NCBI GenBank assembly: GCA_020027205.1
Contig: JAHRAQ010000009.1
Span: forward strand, 51,746 to 115,745
DNA: 64,000 bases
DNA from: Nitrospirales bacterium
Lineage (GTDB): Bacteria > Nitrospirota > Nitrospiria > Nitrospirales > UBA8639
Reading direction: 5' to 3'
Made by a program: the position numbers and the translations under genes. Of this stretch, positions 53,175-64,000 are shown piece after piece. The notes beneath the pieces were generated by a model, which was not told the DNA's origin, made no database searches, and saw only the letters and a program-made list of their open reading frames with translations. How positions within the stretch are numbered: position 1 is the first letter of the stretch; every line of letters starts with the position of its first letter.

Positions 53175-54488
53175 CTATCCGTTCCGGCCTTTGACGCGCC
53201 CCTTGGCCAAAAATCCTTCATAGTTCCGCATCAGCATATGCGACTCGATCTGCTGCGCAGTATCCAGCCCCACGCCGACGACAATCAGCAACGACGTCCC
53301 TCCAAAATAGAAGGGCACATTCAATTGATAAATCAGCAATTCCGGAATCACGCAGACCACGGCCAGGTACAGGGCGCCGGCAAACGTGATGCGCGTGAGC
53401 ACCCGGTAAATATAATCCGCCGTGCGCTGCCCCGGCCGAATGCCCGGAATAAACCCGCCGTGCTTTTTCATGTTGTCCGCCATATCCACCGGATTCAAGA
53501 CCACCGCCGTGTAGAAAAAACAGAAGAAAATAATCAGGCCGACGTATAACGACGTATAAATGAACGACCCGGGCGCCAGTTGCGCCCCCATCGACTGCAC
53601 CCACGGCACCTGAATAAACGACGTCATGGTGGCGGGAAAGGCGATAATGGACGACGCGAAGATGGGCGGAATGACCCCCGCCGTGTTAATTTTCAGGGGA
53701 ATGTGCGTGGTCTGCCCTCCATACACGCGACGCCCGACGACCCGTTTGGCGTATTGAACGGGCACCTTTCGTCTGCCGCTTTCCAGAAACACAATGGCCG
53801 TGACCACGCCCATCATGACCGCGCCCAGCAGCATCAGGAAGAGCAGGCTCAACTCCCCCACTCGGTACATTTCGAACGTCTGCGCCACCGCGCTCGGCAG
53901 TCGAGCGACAATCCCCGCAAAAATAATGAGGGAGATGCCGTTCCCGACCCCCCGCTCGGTAATCTGCTCGCCCAGCCACATGAGAAACGCCGTGCCCGCG
54001 GTCAGGGTGATCACCGTCATAAACCGAAACGGCCACCCCGGTTCCATCACAAACTGGCCCTGATTCATCCCCTCAAGCCCCAGCGCGATCCCAAACCCCT
54101 GCACCAGGGCGATGCCGATCGTGCCATAGCGGGTGTATTGGATGATCGTCTTGCGTCCTCGTTCCCCCTCCTTGGCCAGTTTCGACAAATGCGGAATGAC
54201 GACGGTCAATAACTGGATAATGATCGACGCGCTGATGTAAGGCATAATGCCCAGCGCGAAAATCGTCAGCCGCGACAGCGCCCCCCCGGAAAAAATGTCC
54301 AGGAAGCCGAGCAAGGCCCCGCCCCGGTCCAGCAGGAACGTCGCCAGGGCATCGTTGTTAATCCCGGGCGTCGGGATATGCGCCCCAATCCGGTAGACCG
54401 CCAGCATCGCCAGTGTGAACAGCACACGGCTGCGCAACTCCGGAATTTTGAGGATGTTCTGAAAGCTCGTAATGAGCCGTTCAAGCAC
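53175..54488 (-). CDS. secY: Protein translocase subunit SecY
   Basis: Pore of the Sec translocon. 437 aa, ten helices; landmarks [43 protein letters not shown], the plug and loop [16 protein letters not shown], and the C-terminal ribosome-contact loop [14 protein letters not shown]. The GTG at 54488 overlaps the rplO stop by 8 bases and follows a [11 protein letters not shown] start typical of the family; the longer open frame has no similarity. Confidence 0.97.
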   Translation of the reverse strand: MLERLITSFQNILKIPELRSRVLFTLAMLAVYRIGAHIPTPGINNDALATFLLDRGGALLGFLDIFSGGALSRLTIFALGIMPYISASIIIQLLTVVIPHLSKLAKEGERGRKTIIQYTRYGTIGIALVQGFGIALGLEGMNQGQFVMEPGWPFRFMTVITLTAGTAFLMWLGEQITERGVGNGISLIIFAGIVARLPSAVAQTFEMYRVGELSLLFLMLLGAVMMGVVTAIVFLESGRRKVPVQYAKRVVGRRVYGGQTTHIPLKINTAGVIPPIFASSIIAFPATMTSFIQVPWVQSMGAQLAPGSFIYTSLYVGLIIFFCFFYTAVVLNPVDMADNMKKHGGFIPGIRPGQRTADYIYRVLTRITFAGALYLAVVCVIPELLIYQLNVPFYFGGTSLLIVVGVGLDTAQQIESHMLMRNYEGFLAKGRVKGRNG

Positions 54489-54930
54489 GGTCGATGACCT
54501 TGGCCTGTCCGCCCGCCTGTTCAATTTTGCGCAGAGCCGACCGACTGAATCGATGCGCTTCAATCGTCAGGGGCGTGTTCAGTTCCCCGTCACCGAGAAT
54601 CTTGACCGGCCTGGACCGCTTTTTCACAATCCCTTTCTCATACAAGACTTTCGGCGTCACCGGCTCGGCCGCGTCAAGACCCGACAGCGCTTTGAGGTTG
54701 ACCGCGGCGCATTCGACGCGAAACGGATTATGAAACCCCCGCTTGGGGATGCGCCGCACGAGCGGCATCTGTCCGCCTTCAAACCCCGCGGTATTCGCCC
54801 GCCCGGAACGGGCCAGCATCCCCTTATGCCCTTTGCCGGCCGTCTTGCCGCGCCCCGACCCCGGCCCGCGGCCCACACGTTTCCCCGGTCGTCCGGACCC
54901 CGGCGCCGGCGGCAGCCGATGAAGTTTCAT
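54481..54930 (-). CDS. rplO: 50S ribosomal protein uL15
   Basis: 149 aa. [37 protein letters not shown] is the conserved Gly-rich N-terminal tail; [17 protein letters not shown] follows. Overlaps rpmD (ATGA). Confidence 0.97.
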   Translation of the reverse strand: MKLHRLPPAPGSGRPGKRVGRGPGSGRGKTAGKGHKGMLARSGRANTAGFEGGQMPLVRRIPKRGFHNPFRVECAAVNLKALSGLDAAEPVTPKVLYEKGIVKKRSRPVKILGDGELNTPLTIEAHRFSRSALRKIEQAGGQAKVIDRA

Positions 54931-55127
54931 GCGTCCTTCACCTCAATCAGATGCCGGACTTTGGCCACCAACCCCAGCACCTGCGGCGTTCCCGGACGTC
55001 GCACGGTGTGGTGCAGCCGGCGCAATCCCAGACTCCGCAAATACTCCCGTTGTTTCGGAGGCCGCCCGATGGGACTCTGCTTCAGCGTCAGCACCACCAT
55101 CCGGTCATGGCGCGGAGCGCGCGTCAC
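54927..55127 (-). CDS. rpmD: 50S ribosomal protein uL30
   Basis: 66 aa from a GTG that overlaps the rpsE stop (GTGA); an ATG nine codons in is the alternative. LTLKQSPIGRPPKQREYLRSLGLRRLHHTV and the NTP-like VLGLVAKVRHLIEV are typical. Confidence 0.95.
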   Translation of the reverse strand: MTRAPRHDRMVVLTLKQSPIGRPPKQREYLRSLGLRRLHHTVRRPGTPQVLGLVAKVRHLIEVKDA

Positions 55128-55639
55128 GACCCGTTCCCCGTTGTGCGCTCCTCATGCCCATGATCCACCTGGCGAATCTGCCGCACGTCGTCCGGGCCTT
55201 TGAGTTGGGACAGGCCCGCCAGCGTGGCTTGCACCACGTTATAGGGATTGCCGCGGCCCAGGGTCTTCGCAATAATATTGTGCGCCCCGAGCACTTCCAA
55301 AATCGCCCGGACGGCCCCGCCCGCGATAATCCCCGTCCCTTCCTTGGCCGGCTTCATGAACACATGTTCCCCGCAAAAACGCCCATGCACGTCATGCGGA
55401 ATACTGCCGTGACTCAACGGAACGCGGATGAGTTGCTTCTTCGCCCGCCCGGCGGCCTGGGCAATCGCCGGCGGCACCTCGGCCGCCTTTCCCTTGCCCA
55501 CGCCGACACAGCCCGCGCCGTCGCCAACCACCACCAGGGCGCTGAAGGAAAACCGTTTCCCCCCTTTGACGACTTTCGCCACGCGGTTGATCAACACCAG
55601 TTTATCTTTGAGATTGAGTTCTTCGGGATTTACATACAC
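55124..55639 (-). CDS. rpsE: 30S ribosomal protein uS5
   Basis: 171 aa with the double-stranded RNA-binding-like domain (LVLINRVAKVVKGGKRFSFSALVVVGDGAGCVGVGKGKA) and the C-terminal KTLGRGNPYNVVQATL. Important for decoding accuracy. Confidence 0.98.
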   Translation of the reverse strand: MYVNPEELNLKDKLVLINRVAKVVKGGKRFSFSALVVVGDGAGCVGVGKGKAAEVPPAIAQAAGRAKKQLIRVPLSHGSIPHDVHGRFCGEHVFMKPAKEGTGIIAGGAVRAILEVLGAHNIIAKTLGRGNPYNVVQATLAGLSQLKGPDDVRQIRQVDHGHEERTTGNGS

Positions 55640-55659
55640 CGCCGGTCATCTCCCAGAGT

Positions 55660-56025
55660 TTAAAAAGTCAGTCCCCCCTCACGGGACGCGTCGGCCACGG
55701 CTTTCACCCGGCCATGGTACAGCCGCCCGTTCCGGTCAAACACAACGTGGCGCACGTTCGCCGCCAGGGCACGTTCGGCCAATAATTTCCCGACGGCCAG
55801 GGCCGCCGTCTTCGACGAACCCGACGGCGCCGCCTTGCGAAGCCCCGGATGGGTGGAAGACGCCGCCGCCAGCGTGCGGCCCGCCTGATCGTCAATCACC
55901 TGGGCATAGATGTGCGCGTTGCTTCGAAACACCGTCAGCCGCGGGCGCGCCGGCGTTCCCCACACCTTTTTCCTGACGCGGGCCTTGCGCCGTTCGGCCC
56001 GTTGATGTTTGGTCCGTTGATTCAT
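55660..56025 (-). CDS. rplR: 50S ribosomal protein uL18
   Basis: 121 aa: [31 protein letters not shown] and the end [19 protein letters not shown]. Binds 5S rRNA. Confidence 0.98.
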   Translation of the reverse strand: MNQRTKHQRAERRKARVRKKVWGTPARPRLTVFRSNAHIYAQVIDDQAGRTLAAASSTHPGLRKAAPSGSSKTAALAVGKLLAERALAANVRHVVFDRNGRLYHGRVKAVADASREGGLTF

Positions 56026-56034
56026 GCGCGCCCG

Positions 56035-56574
56035 TTATTTCTTGCCGGCTTTCCCGGCTTTCTTCCGCAAGACTTCGCCCGCGTACTTGATGCCCTTCTG
56101 CTTGTAGACATCGGGCGGGCGGACGCGGCGAATGTTGGCGGCGGTCTGCGTCACCAGCCGTTTGTCGATGCCCGTGACCGAGATCATGGTTTGCCGCTCG
56201 ACCGACGTTTGCACCCCCTGGGGAATGGCCACGGTGACAGGATGCGCAAACCCGACGTTCAGGGTCATGGACTGCCCTTGCGCCTGGGCGCGATACCCCA
56301 CGCCCGTCAACTCCAGCGTGCGCCGGAACCCCTTGGTCACCCCTTCAACCAAATTCGACAGTTCAACCCGCGTCAGCCCGTGAAGGGCTTTCGAGCGAGG
56401 GGAGTCCCCCTGTCGTCTCACGCGCACCGCCCCCTCGGCGACGTCAACGTCAATCCCGTCGGCGAGCGCCCAGCGTAACTGGCCCAACGGCCCCTTCACG
56501 GACACGGAACGCTCCTCCACGTTCACGTCAACGCCGGGGGCCAGGGCAATGGGTCGGTTCCCGATTCTGGACAT
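56035..56574 (-). CDS. rplF: 50S ribosomal protein uL6
   Basis: 179 aa: MSRIGNRPIALAPGVDVNVEERSVSVKGPLG, GVGYRAQAQG, RVRPPDVYKQKGIKYAGEVLRKKAGKAGKK. Two repeated domains as usual. Confidence 0.98.
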   Translation of the reverse strand: MSRIGNRPIALAPGVDVNVEERSVSVKGPLGQLRWALADGIDVDVAEGAVRVRRQGDSPRSKALHGLTRVELSNLVEGVTKGFRRTLELTGVGYRAQAQGQSMTLNVGFAHPVTVAIPQGVQTSVERQTMISVTGIDKRLVTQTAANIRRVRPPDVYKQKGIKYAGEVLRKKAGKAGKK

Positions 56575-56618
56575 TGTACGTTCCGCTTTCCGGGTTCAGG
56601 ATGCCGTATCGTACGGAC

Positions 56619-57023
56619 CTACCACACGTGGCATAACACTTCTCCGCCCATTCGATGGCGCCGGGCCTGCCGGTCGGTCATAACCCCTTTCGAGGTCGAA
56701 AGAATGGCCACGCCCAGCCCGCCACGCACGCGCGGAATGGACGCGACGTCCACGTACACCCGCTTGCCGGGTTTGCTGATCCGCCTGATCACTTCAATGA
56801 CGGGTTTCGGTTGCCGGCCGGGGATGTACCGCAGGGTCACCTGAATGGCCGGATGTCCATGGAGCGTGGCCGGACCAAAATCCCGAATAAAGCCTTCGTC
56901 CTTCAACACGGCAAGCACGTGCTGTTTCAGTTTGGACGCCGGAATCATCACGGTCGAATGCCCCCGGCGAAGCGCGTTCATAATGCGAATGAAAAGATCG
57001 GCAACGGGATCCGTCATCGACAT
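56619..57023 (-). CDS. rpsH: 30S ribosomal protein uS8
   Basis: 134 aa: [31 protein letters not shown] and the end [26 protein letters not shown]. Start at the first or third codon. Confidence 0.98.
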   Translation of the reverse strand: MSMTDPVADLFIRIMNALRRGHSTVMIPASKLKQHVLAVLKDEGFIRDFGPATLHGHPAIQVTLRYIPGRQPKPVIEVIRRISKPGKRVYVDVASIPRVRGGLGVAILSTSKGVMTDRQARRHRMGGEVLCHVW

Positions 57024-57063
57024 GGCATCACATCCTCACAGGCGCTCGTTCGCCACAATGGCA

Positions 57064-57249
57064 TTACCAACTTGACTTCGTGACTCCGGGAATATTCCCG
57101 CGAAGGCTGTGCATTCGAAAACAGATTCGGCACATATGGAACCGCCGCAAAAAGGCCCGCACCCGGCCGCAGAGCGGACACCGGTTGTAGCGCCGGACGG
57201 AAAACTTTGGCTCCGCGGCGGCCTTGTTCCTTAACGCTTTTCTTGCCAC
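57064..57249 (-). CDS. rpsN: 30S ribosomal protein uS14 (zinc form)
   Basis: 61 aa, the short type Z form with two Cys-x2-Cys pairs ([23 protein letters not shown]) binding zinc. Confidence 0.98.
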   Translation of the reverse strand: MARKALRNKAAAEPKFSVRRYNRCPLCGRVRAFLRRFHMCRICFRMHSLRGNIPGVTKSSW

Positions 57250-57284
57250 AAGAATCTCCTTCGTCCCCGGCGCGGGCGACGGGT

Positions 57285-57887
57285 TCAGCGAAACGGCATC
57301 CCCAAATTCGCCAGCAGGGATTTGGCTTCGTCGTCGCGGTGCGCATTCGTCACAATCGTAATATCCATGCCATGAATCAACGCCACGTCGTCATATTTGA
57401 TTTCGGGAAAGGTCAACTGTTCTTTCAACCCGAGCGTGTAATTGCCCCGGCCGTCAAACGCCTTGGGCGACACCCCCCGAAAATCCCGAATCCGGGGCAG
57501 CCCGATCGTCAGCAGGCGGTCAAGAAACTCATACATCCGGCTTCGGCGCAACGTGACCTTGGCCCCAATGGGCATCCCCTGCCGCACCTTGAATCCGGCA
57601 ATGGCCTTTTTGGCCCGGGTGACGACGGGCTTCTGGCCCGTGATCAACGCCAGTTCCGAGACGACGCTGTCCAGCAATTTGACATTTTGAACGGCTTCGC
57701 CCAATCCCACGTTAATGACCACCCGTTCCAGACGAGGCACCTGCATCGGGTTGCCGTACGAAAACTCTTTCATCATCCGGGGGACGATCTCGCTCTGATA
57801 GCGTGCCCGCAACCGGGGCACGACGCCCGCCGGCGTCTTTTTCCCGGCCCCCGCCGATTTTGCCGCCGTGATCTTTGTGGCGCTCAT
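57285..57887 (-). CDS. rplE: 50S ribosomal protein uL5
   Basis: 200 aa from the ATG at 57887, which shares its A with the rplX stop (TGATG); a GTG one codon upstream is possible. [48 protein letters not shown] and [20 protein letters not shown] are diagnostic. Binds 5S rRNA. The first about 25 residues are an extension. Confidence 0.97.
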   Translation of the reverse strand: MSATKITAAKSAGAGKKTPAGVVPRLRARYQSEIVPRMMKEFSYGNPMQVPRLERVVINVGLGEAVQNVKLLDSVVSELALITGQKPVVTRAKKAIAGFKVRQGMPIGAKVTLRRSRMYEFLDRLLTIGLPRIRDFRGVSPKAFDGRGNYTLGLKEQLTFPEIKYDDVALIHGMDITIVTNAHRDDEAKSLLANLGMPFR

Positions 57888-58249
57888 CACACCTTGTCCA
57901 GCACGTCATCCGGGCTTTTCTGCAAGACCCGCACCCGGCGTCCGTCCTCCAGCGTTTTGATCGACACCCGTGACGGTTTCTTCAGGGTCTGGGCGTACAG
58001 CATCACGTTCGAAACATGCAGGGGGGCTTCCCGTTCCACAATGCCGCCCTGTCTCATTTTTTGAGACGGTTTCGTGTGCCGCTTGATCATATTCAGTTTT
58101 TCCACCGTCACCCGGCCGGCTTGCGGGTTGACGTGCAACACCTTCCCCACTTTCCCTTTCTCCCGTCCGGCCACCACGATCACCGTGTCGCCCTTTCGAA
58201 CGCGGAATTTGACGATCATCGGGCGTGTGCGTGCCGTTCGCGTCGCCAT
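57887..58249 (-). CDS. rplX: 50S ribosomal protein uL24
   Basis: 120 aa; KOW motif [24 protein letters not shown], then [14 protein letters not shown] and the end [15 protein letters not shown]. The first ten residues are an extra; the ATG at codon 11 is an alternative start. Confidence 0.97.
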   Translation of the reverse strand: MATRTARTRPMIVKFRVRKGDTVIVVAGREKGKVGKVLHVNPQAGRVTVEKLNMIKRHTKPSQKMRQGGIVEREAPLHVSNVMLYAQTLKKPSRVSIKTLEDGRRVRVLQKSPDDVLDKV

Positions 58250-58255
58250 GGATAC

Positions 58256-58624
58256 CTAGACCACTTCGGGAGCCAACGAAATAATCTTCATGAACTTCTT
58301 TTTCCTCAACTCTCTGGCGACGGGGCCGAAGATTCTCGTACCCACCGGCTCCCCCTGGTTATTCACCAGCACACAGGCGTTTCGATCAAAGCGAATGGAG
58401 GACCCATCCTCGCGGCGACGGCTTTTGCGGGTCCGAACGATCACCGCTTTGACCACGTCCCCTTTTTTGACCGCCGCTTTCGGGATCGCCTCCCGCACCG
58501 ACACCACCACGATATCGCCGATGCCTCCATACCGCTGGCGAGTGCCGCCCAGCACGTGAAAACACCGCACGCGCTTCGCGCCGGAATTATCCGCAACGTC
58601 AAGATAACTGTAATTCTGAATCAT
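58256..58624 (-). CDS. rplN: 50S ribosomal protein uL14
   Basis: 122 aa: [70 protein letters not shown]. Standard length. Confidence 0.98.
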   Translation of the reverse strand: MIQNYSYLDVADNSGAKRVRCFHVLGGTRQRYGGIGDIVVVSVREAIPKAAVKKGDVVKAVIVRTRKSRRREDGSSIRFDRNACVLVNNQGEPVGTRIFGPVARELRKKKFMKIISLAPEVV

Positions 58625-58656
58625 CTACACTCCACGCACCGCGCGCCCGCGCGGAA

Positions 58657-58932
58657 TCACGCCGACGGATTGCGTTCGCCGCGTTCCACAATGGCCGCCA
58701 CCCGCCAATGTTTTTCTTTGCTGTGCGGCCTGGTCTCCACGATTTTCACGCGGTCGCCGGCACGAGACGCATTCGCCGCGTCGTGGGCCTTGAGTTTGGT
58801 GACCCGCCGCATCACTTTTCCGTACAAAGGATGCCGCACCTGTCTCGTCACGGCCACGACGACGGTTTTGTCCATTTTGTCGCTCACCACCCGTCCATAC
58901 GAAACGCGCTGCCGTCTGGGTCGCTCGTTCAT
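58657..58932 (-). CDS. rpsQ: 30S ribosomal protein uS17
   Basis: 91 aa: [40 protein letters not shown]. Overlaps rpmC (ATGA). The tail [16 protein letters not shown] is typical. Confidence 0.98.
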   Translation of the reverse strand: MNERPRRQRVSYGRVVSDKMDKTVVVAVTRQVRHPLYGKVMRRVTKLKAHDAANASRAGDRVKIVETRPHSKEKHWRVAAIVERGERNPSA

Positions 58933-59159
58933 GATTCCCGAACGCTCCGGCCGGCGTCTCGACGCTCCGCAAGCCGTTTTTCATGAAGCACGGTTCTGGC
59001 CTGGGCCACGCTTCTCCGGACGTGACGAATTTTCATCGGATTTTCAATGCGCCCGAGCGCAAGTTGGCATCGCAGGTGAAACAGTTCCTGTTTCAACTCG
59101 CGCACTTTTCCGATCAACGCTTCGGCGTCCATGCCTCGCAAGGCCCTGACATCCATCAT
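58929..59159 (-). CDS. rpmC: 50S ribosomal protein uL29
   Basis: 76 aa: [43 protein letters not shown]. It lines the exit tunnel mouth together with uL23. Confidence 0.97.
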   Translation of the reverse strand: MMDVRALRGMDAEALIGKVRELKQELFHLRCQLALGRIENPMKIRHVRRSVAQARTVLHEKRLAERRDAGRSVRES

Positions 59160-59165
59160 GGCGCC

Positions 59166-59585
59166 TCATCCCGCATAGACGCCTCGAACCACAAACCGCG
59201 TCGCCAACGGCAGTTTATGACCGGCCAGACGAAACGCCTCTTCGGCGACGCTTCTCGGCACATCGTCCATTTCATAGAGAATGCGTCCGGGCTTGACCAC
59301 GGCCACCCAGAATTCCGGGGCGCCCTTGCCTTTTCCCATGCGCACTTCCGCCGGTTTTTTAGTAATCGGCTTGTCCGGGAAAATGCGGGTCCAGATCCGA
59401 CCGCCGCGCTTCACGTGGCGCGTCATTGCAATGCGCGCCGCTTCAATTTGCCGCGCCGTAATCCGGCCGGGCTCAAGCACCTTAAGCCCAAATTGTCCGA
59501 AGGAGACCGTGCCGCCACGGTAGGCCTTTCCCCGCATCCGGCCCTTTTGCACTTTTCGAAATTTCACTTTTTTGGGGGCTAACAT
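59166..59585 (-). CDS. rplP: 50S ribosomal protein uL16
   Basis: 139 aa from the ATG at 59585 ([26 protein letters not shown] upstream). [53 protein letters not shown] is diagnostic. Confidence 0.98.
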   Translation of the reverse strand: MLAPKKVKFRKVQKGRMRGKAYRGGTVSFGQFGLKVLEPGRITARQIEAARIAMTRHVKRGGRIWTRIFPDKPITKKPAEVRMGKGKGAPEFWVAVVKPGRILYEMDDVPRSVAEEAFRLAGHKLPLATRFVVRGVYAG

Positions 59586-59652
59586 GATCAAACACCCTCA
59601 ACGACCGCAAGCGACACCACACGACGGAACCACGCCATTGGTCCATCCCCCT

Positions 59653-60318
59653 CTACGTCAAACCCAACGCCGCTTCGTCCCGCGCCACAGACGGCAACGG
59701 GGCGTCGCCTTTGTAAATCCAAGCCTTCACGCCAATGATGCCCATGGTCGTGTGGGCCTCCGCAAAGCCATAATCCACGTCCGCCCGGAGCGTATGAAGC
59801 GGCACCCGGCCTTCCCGGTACCATTCCGTTCTGGCAATCTCATTGCCGCCCAACCGCCCCGCGCAAGACACCCGTATGCCTTGAGCGCCCAGCCGCAGCG
59901 CCGAGGCCACGCTTCGTTTCATGGCGCGGCGAAACGAGACACGTTTCTCCAGTTGCAGGGCAATGTTTTCGGACACCAGTTGCGCGTCCAGTTCGGGCTT
60001 TTTGATTTCCCTGATCGTCACATAGACTTCCCGAACGTATCGTTGCTCCAGCATGGCCTTTAACTTGTCCACTTCCGCCCCTTTTCTGCCGATGATAATG
60101 CCGGGCCGAGCCGTATGAATAATCACTTTCATCTGATTTCCCGACCGTTCGATTTCGATGCGCGCAATGCCGGCGTGATACAAGCGGCTTTTGATGGTGC
60201 CCCGAATTTCTACGTCTTCGTGCAGCAACTTCACAAAATCTTTCTTGGCGTACCATCGGGAATTCCACGTCCTGGTATACCCCAGGCGAAACCCGTACGG
60301 ATGTGTTTTCTGCCCCAT
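59653..60318 (-). CDS. rpsC: 30S ribosomal protein uS3
   Basis: 221 aa: [26 protein letters not shown] domain ([17 protein letters not shown]), and the C-terminal [38 protein letters not shown]. Confidence 0.98.
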   Translation of the reverse strand: MGQKTHPYGFRLGYTRTWNSRWYAKKDFVKLLHEDVEIRGTIKSRLYHAGIARIEIERSGNQMKVIIHTARPGIIIGRKGAEVDKLKAMLEQRYVREVYVTIREIKKPELDAQLVSENIALQLEKRVSFRRAMKRSVASALRLGAQGIRVSCAGRLGGNEIARTEWYREGRVPLHTLRADVDYGFAEAHTTMGIIGVKAWIYKGDAPLPSVARDEAALGLT

Positions 60319-60377
60319 ACTCCGGTTCCCTTCCCGGCGACCGACCCGTGCCGGCGCACCCGCCGGCTTCCGATGCT

Positions 60378-60725
60378 CTACGAACGCTTTCCCGCGGGGG
60401 ACACCACAATGGTCACGTGACTCGTTCGCTTGTGAATGGGATTCGCCCTGCCCATGGCCCTGGCCTGAAAACGTTTGAGCACCGGGCCGCCGTCCACATA
60501 GGCCCGTGAGACGGTCAACGATTCCGGCTCACCCAGTTCCTGCCGCGCCGCGTTCGCCACGGCGGAATGCAACACCTTTTCCACCACCGGCGCGGCGGCT
60601 TTCGGCGCGTATTTGAGCACCGTGAACGCCTCGGACACGCCGCGCCCGCGAATGGCATCGATTACCAGCCGCACTTTCTGCGGGGACATTCTGACGTATC
60701 GCAAAACGGCTCTGGCTTCAGCCAC
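60378..60725 (-). CDS. rplV: 50S ribosomal protein uL22
   Basis: 115 aa: [22 protein letters not shown] and [37 protein letters not shown]. The tunnel-lining hairpin is intact. Confidence 0.98.
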   Translation of the reverse strand: MAEARAVLRYVRMSPQKVRLVIDAIRGRGVSEAFTVLKYAPKAAAPVVEKVLHSAVANAARQELGEPESLTVSRAYVDGGPVLKRFQARAMGRANPIHKRTSHVTIVVSPAGKRS

Positions 60726-60755
60726 AACACGCGCCTTTCATTCCGGGTCTGCGCC

Positions 60756-61034
60756 CTACTTCAAAGGAACGGCTTTTTCCGTTTTGGCCGCCCCATGGCT
60801 CTTGAAAAATCTGGTGGGCGCGAACTCCCCCAGTTTGTGCCCGACCATGTTTTCCGTCACGTAGACCGGAATGAATTTTTTCCCGTTGTGCACCGCAAAC
60901 GTGCGGCCGATCATTTCGGGAATCACGGTGGAGCGGCGCGACCACGTCTTGATTAATTTCGAGTCGATATCCGAATTTAACTTGGCCATGAGATGCGCAT
61001 CCACAAACGGGCCTTTGTGAACCGAACGAGGCAT
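60756..61034 (-). CDS. rpsS: 30S ribosomal protein uS19
   Basis: 92 aa: [68 protein letters not shown]. Confidence 0.98.
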   Translation of the reverse strand: MPRSVHKGPFVDAHLMAKLNSDIDSKLIKTWSRRSTVIPEMIGRTFAVHNGKKFIPVYVTENMVGHKLGEFAPTRFFKSHGAAKTEKAVPLK

Positions 61035-61054
61035 GGACGGGTTCCGCGCTCCTC

Positions 61055-61885
61055 TTATTTCGTCCGACGAGAAATAATGAAACGCGATGACGTGTTTTTC
61101 TTCTTTCGCGTTTTAAACCCTTTGGTGGGCAGGCCCCATGGAGACACGGGATGCGGGTTCCCCTGCCCGGACTTGCCTTCTCCGCCGCCATGCGGGTGAT
61201 CCACCGGATTCATCACCACCCCCCGCACATGCGGGCGGCGGCCCATCGCCCGTGAACGGCCGGCTTTCCCCACCACGATATTTTCGTGCTCAAGGTTTCC
61301 CACCTGCCCCACCGTCGCCATGCAGGTTCCCAGAATCCGGCGCATCTCGCCGGACACCAGGCGCACCTGAACGTACTGCCCTTCCCGACCCATCACCTGC
61401 CCCGACGCCCCGGCGCTCCGCGCCAACTGGGCGCCCTTGCCGGGTTTGAGTTCAATGTTATGAATGGTCGTGCCAAGCGGCATCGACGCCAGCGGCCTGG
61501 CATTGCCGGGACGAATATCCGCGTCGGGACCGGCCTGCACGACCTCCCCGACCGACAACCCGACGGGCGCCAGAATATACCGCTTTTCGCCGTCGGCATA
61601 CGCAATCAACGCCAGCCGGGCCGAGCGATTGGGGTCATATTCCACCCTGACGACTTTGCCGGGCACACCCGTTTTGTCTCTCTTGAAATCCACGACCCGG
61701 TAGAGACGTTTGTGCCCGCCGCCGCGAAACCGGCTGGTCACGCGCCCGGCGTTGTTCCGGCCTCCGGAACTGGGACGGGAAACGGTCAAACGTTTTTCGG
61801 GCCGAGATTTCGACAGGCCCTCCCCCGTCATGCCCGTCATGCCCCGCCGCCCCGGCGTCGTGGGCCGATACGGTTTATTCGGCAT
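61055..61885 (-). CDS. rplB: 50S ribosomal protein uL2
   Basis: 276 aa from the ATG at 61885, after [67 protein letters not shown] and the peptidyl-transferase-side [20 protein letters not shown] (catalytic-site His) are present. Confidence 0.98.
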   Translation of the reverse strand: MPNKPYRPTTPGRRGMTGMTGEGLSKSRPEKRLTVSRPSSGGRNNAGRVTSRFRGGGHKRLYRVVDFKRDKTGVPGKVVRVEYDPNRSARLALIAYADGEKRYILAPVGLSVGEVVQAGPDADIRPGNARPLASMPLGTTIHNIELKPGKGAQLARSAGASGQVMGREGQYVQVRLVSGEMRRILGTCMATVGQVGNLEHENIVVGKAGRSRAMGRRPHVRGVVMNPVDHPHGGGEGKSGQGNPHPVSPWGLPTKGFKTRKKKNTSSRFIISRRTK

Positions 61886-61950
61886 CGCTCCCGCCCTCCA
61901 AACCCGTTCGCGTGACCGCGCACGCACAAGGCGCGGCCCTGCGTGATCCC

Positions 61951-62250
61951 TTACGCGCTTTCATACAACTCCAGTTTTTCTCCCTCGTGGAGCGTCACGA
62001 TGGCCTTTTTCCAGTCCGGCCGCTTGCCGAGAAACCGGCCCTGACGTTTCCATTTTCCCGCCACCGTCATGATATTCACGGACTTCACCTTCACCTTGAG
62101 CGCCGCCTCCACCGCCCGGCGCACCTCAATGCGATTCGCGGTACTGCGCACCACAAAGGCCACGCGGTTGGCCTGTTCCTGCATCCCCGTGATTTTTTCG
62201 GTCAATAAGGGTTTGACCAGGATGTCAAACGGATCATGCGTCACGACCAT
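61951..62250 (-). CDS. rplW: 50S ribosomal protein uL23
   Basis: 99 aa: [42 protein letters not shown] and [33 protein letters not shown]. Docking site for trigger factor and SRP. Overlaps rplD by 10 bases. Confidence 0.98.
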   Translation of the reverse strand: MVVTHDPFDILVKPLLTEKITGMQEQANRVAFVVRSTANRIEVRRAVEAALKVKVKSVNIMTVAGKWKRQGRFLGKRPDWKKAIVTLHEGEKLELYESA

Positions 62251-62864
62251 GCCTCCTGGACCGACGGCAACGCGTCTTGCACCACCAGCAGCGTGTCGTA
62301 TCGAAGCACGTCGTACACCGTCATGGCCTGCGGCGACACCGTTTTCACGTACGGCAGATTCCGCGTCGCGCGCAGGAGGATGTCATGGTCCCGCCCCGCC
62401 ACCACCAGGATCGTGCCGTGCAATCCAAGTTGATCAAACACCCGCGCCGCCAAGCCGGTTTTGGGTTCCGGAAGCGACAAATCGGCAAGGATTACCAGTT
62501 CTCCGGACGCCTTTTTTGACGACAGCGCGCTCTGCATGGCCTTCCGATACATTTTTCTGGACAGGCCGGACGCATAACGTCGCGGGCGCGGCCCGAAGAC
62601 CGTCCCCCCGTGACGCCACAGCGGCGACCGATTCGACCCCGCGCGGGCACGTCCCGTGTGTTTTTGTTTCCACGGTTTTTTGCCCGTCCCGCTGACCTCG
62701 CTGCGCCCCTTCGTGCTGGCGGACCCCTGCCGAAGCGACGCGCGCTGCATCACCACGGCGGCCTGCACCAGCCCGGCATGGGGCCGTACACCGAACACGC
62801 CTTCGCTGACGTCAACGGAGCCGACGGACGTTCTGGTGTGATCCACGACGGGCAGCGACGCCAT
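62241..62864 (-). CDS. rplD: 50S ribosomal protein uL4
   Basis: 207 aa with the tunnel loop KGRSEVSGTGKKPWKQKHTGRARAGSNRSPLWRHGGTVFGPRPR and the Rossmann-like C-terminal half. Represses its own operon in E. coli; not shown here. Confidence 0.98.
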   Translation of the reverse strand: MASLPVVDHTRTSVGSVDVSEGVFGVRPHAGLVQAAVVMQRASLRQGSASTKGRSEVSGTGKKPWKQKHTGRARAGSNRSPLWRHGGTVFGPRPRRYASGLSRKMYRKAMQSALSSKKASGELVILADLSLPEPKTGLAARVFDQLGLHGTILVVAGRDHDILLRATRNLPYVKTVSPQAMTVYDVLRYDTLLVVQDALPSVQEAWS

Positions 62865-62869
62865 GATCC

Positions 62870-63499
62870 CTAACGCCTCCCCGACTTTCGAATAAAGACC
62901 AATCCCCCCACGGGACCGGGCACGGCGCCGGAGACGAGCATCAGATTTTCGTCCGGTCGAATCTCCACAATGCGCAGGCCCCGCACCGTGACCCGCGCGT
63001 TTCCCATCTGTCCGGGAAGCGCTTTGTTCTTCATCACGCGGGAGGGATACGAACTGCTACCGACCGACCCGGGCGCGCGATGAAACATGGAGCCATGACT
63101 GGCCGGCCCACCGCCGAAATTGTGCCGTTTCATCACCCCCTGGAACCCTTTCCCCTTGGAGGTCCCCCGCACATGCACCCGCTCACCTTTTTCAAACAGA
63201 CCCGCGGTCACGGTATCGCCCACCCGGCACTCCAACGCAGCGCCGCGCACCTCCCACAAATGTTTCAAAAACTTGTCCTGGCCGGCCGCGCGAAGATGCC
63301 CCCGTTGCGCCCTGGTGATCTTCCGCTCCCGTACTTCCATGTAGCCGAGTTGCAGGGCGTCGTACCCGTGCCGTTCTTTGGTTTTCACCGCCGTGACGTG
63401 GCACGGCCCGGCTTCGATCACCGTCACGGGATGAAGACGGCGTTGCTCGTCATAGACCTGCGTCATGCCCAGTTTCTTTCCCATCAAGCCCGTCACCAT
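62870..63499 (-). CDS. rplC: 50S ribosomal protein uL3
   Basis: 209 aa: [33 protein letters not shown] and [60 protein letters not shown]. Confidence 0.98.
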   Translation of the reverse strand: MVTGLMGKKLGMTQVYDEQRRLHPVTVIEAGPCHVTAVKTKERHGYDALQLGYMEVRERKITRAQRGHLRAAGQDKFLKHLWEVRGAALECRVGDTVTAGLFEKGERVHVRGTSKGKGFQGVMKRHNFGGGPASHGSMFHRAPGSVGSSSYPSRVMKNKALPGQMGNARVTVRGLRIVEIRPDENLMLVSGAVPGPVGGLVFIRKSGRR

Positions 63500-63538
63500 G
63501 ACACGCCCCCTATGCCGGCCTGCGGTGAAGCCGGCCCA

Positions 63539-63856
63539 TTACGATTTGATCTCCACGTCCACGCCAGCCGCCAAATTCAATTTCATGAGCGCGTCCATGG
63601 TGTCCGGTGTGGGATCAAAAATATCCAGCAGCCGTTTGTGTGTCCGGATTTCAAACTGTTCGCGGGATTTCTTGTCGGTGTGCGTGGATCGCTGAATCGT
63701 AAACTTTTCGATGCGAGTGGGAAGCGGAACAGGCCCGGCCACCTGCGCGCCCGTCTGTTTCACGCTCTCCACAATTTCCCGCGCCGATTGATCAAGGACC
63801 CGATAATCGAACCCCTTCAACCGGATGCGAATGCGCTGATCCATGCTCACAACCAT
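63539..63856 (-). CDS. rpsJ: 30S ribosomal protein uS10
   Basis: 105 aa; [41 protein letters not shown] is diagnostic. The ATG at 63856 follows GAGGGGAGA; an ATG four codons in is possible. Doubles as NusE in antitermination. Confidence 0.98.
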   Translation of the reverse strand: MVVSMDQRIRIRLKGFDYRVLDQSAREIVESVKQTGAQVAGPVPLPTRIEKFTIQRSTHTDKKSREQFEIRTHKRLLDIFDPTPDTMDALMKLNLAAGVDVEIKS

Positions 63857-63869
63857 CGTGCGTCTCCCC

Positions 63870-64000
63870 TCAAGCGAGGATGTCCGTCACCACGCCGGCG
63901 CCGACCGTGCGGCCGCCTTCCCGCACCGCGAACCGCAGGCCCTGTTCCATCGCAATCGGCGCAATCAGGTCCCCCGTGAAGGTCGTGTTGTCGCCCGGCA
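63870..64000 (-). CDS. tuf: Elongation factor Tu, C-terminal end (runs off the window)
   Basis: The last 43 codons read [43 protein letters not shown], which is domain 3 of EF-Tu. The end GVVTDILA replaces the common GVVTKIIE. It precedes rpsJ by 13 bases in the str-to-S10 order. Confidence 0.97.
   Translation of the reverse strand, partial: PGDNTTFTGDLIAPIAMEQGLRFAVREGGRTVGAGVVTDILA

Overview
The window is a GC-rich stretch of a diderm (Gram-negative) bacterial chromosome. Outer-membrane biology is shown by lptC-lptA-lptB, an outer-membrane porin, several lipoproteins and the FtsEX-EnvC divisome module. A type IV pilus assembly set, sigma-54 and a quinol-dependent NO reductase are also present. 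The gene mix (DUF4321 protein, pilMNOP next to aroC/aroB, an ANTAR regulator, the trmD and S10/spc/alpha ribosomal blocks) would fit Nitrospirota or a neighbouring proteobacteria-like phylum. That placement is an inference; no 16S or other decisive marker is in the window.

Layout. Bases 1-9.6 kb: thiamine thiazole genes (thiS-thiG-thiE), a PolX-type HhH protein, then on the minus strand rpsP-rimM-trmD-rplS-rnhB-yraN and ftsE-ftsX-envC-ctp. Bases 9.7-14.5 kb: norZ, a DUF4321 protein and uvrB. Bases 14.5-21.7 kb: an accessory zone with an EEP-family phosphatase/nuclease, tag, a 77-aa orphan with a near-consensus promoter, a decayed autotransporter barrel, an M32 carboxypeptidase with one in-frame TAG, a secreted ComEA-like HhH protein and a possible Panacea-like protein. 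Bases 21.7-33.1 kb: an iron/redox island with fur, an FbpABC-type Fe3+ importer, a His-rich Spy/CpxP-like lipoprotein, apbE, and a cluster behind a consensus sigma-70 promoter with a Fur-box-like operator (Com-like zinc protein, OM porin, lipoprotein, FMN-binding protein, four-helix membrane protein). Bases 33.3-64 kb: housekeeping genes, all on the minus strand: pilMNOP-aroC-aroB-GAF/ANTAR-nadE-glnD, lptCAB-rpoN, and the complete tuf-rpsJ to rplQ ribosomal/secY/adk/map/rpoA superoperon.

How the genes work together. The most interesting unit is 21.7-33.1 kb. A Fur regulator, ferric importer, flavin transferase (ApbE) and periplasmic FMN-binding protein with an ApbE target-like motif sit near a porin and a small His-containing membrane protein. 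This suggests an iron-responsive extracytoplasmic flavin electron-transfer module that might reduce or acquire iron.

Intergenic DNA between 14.5 and 32.6 kb is loaded with short interspersed palindromic repeats of at least three families, some nested inside one another. None was found from 33.3 kb to the end. Several gene borders also carry exact or near-exact 13-22 bp tandem duplications. No tRNA, rRNA, CRISPR array, transposase or phage gene was recognised.
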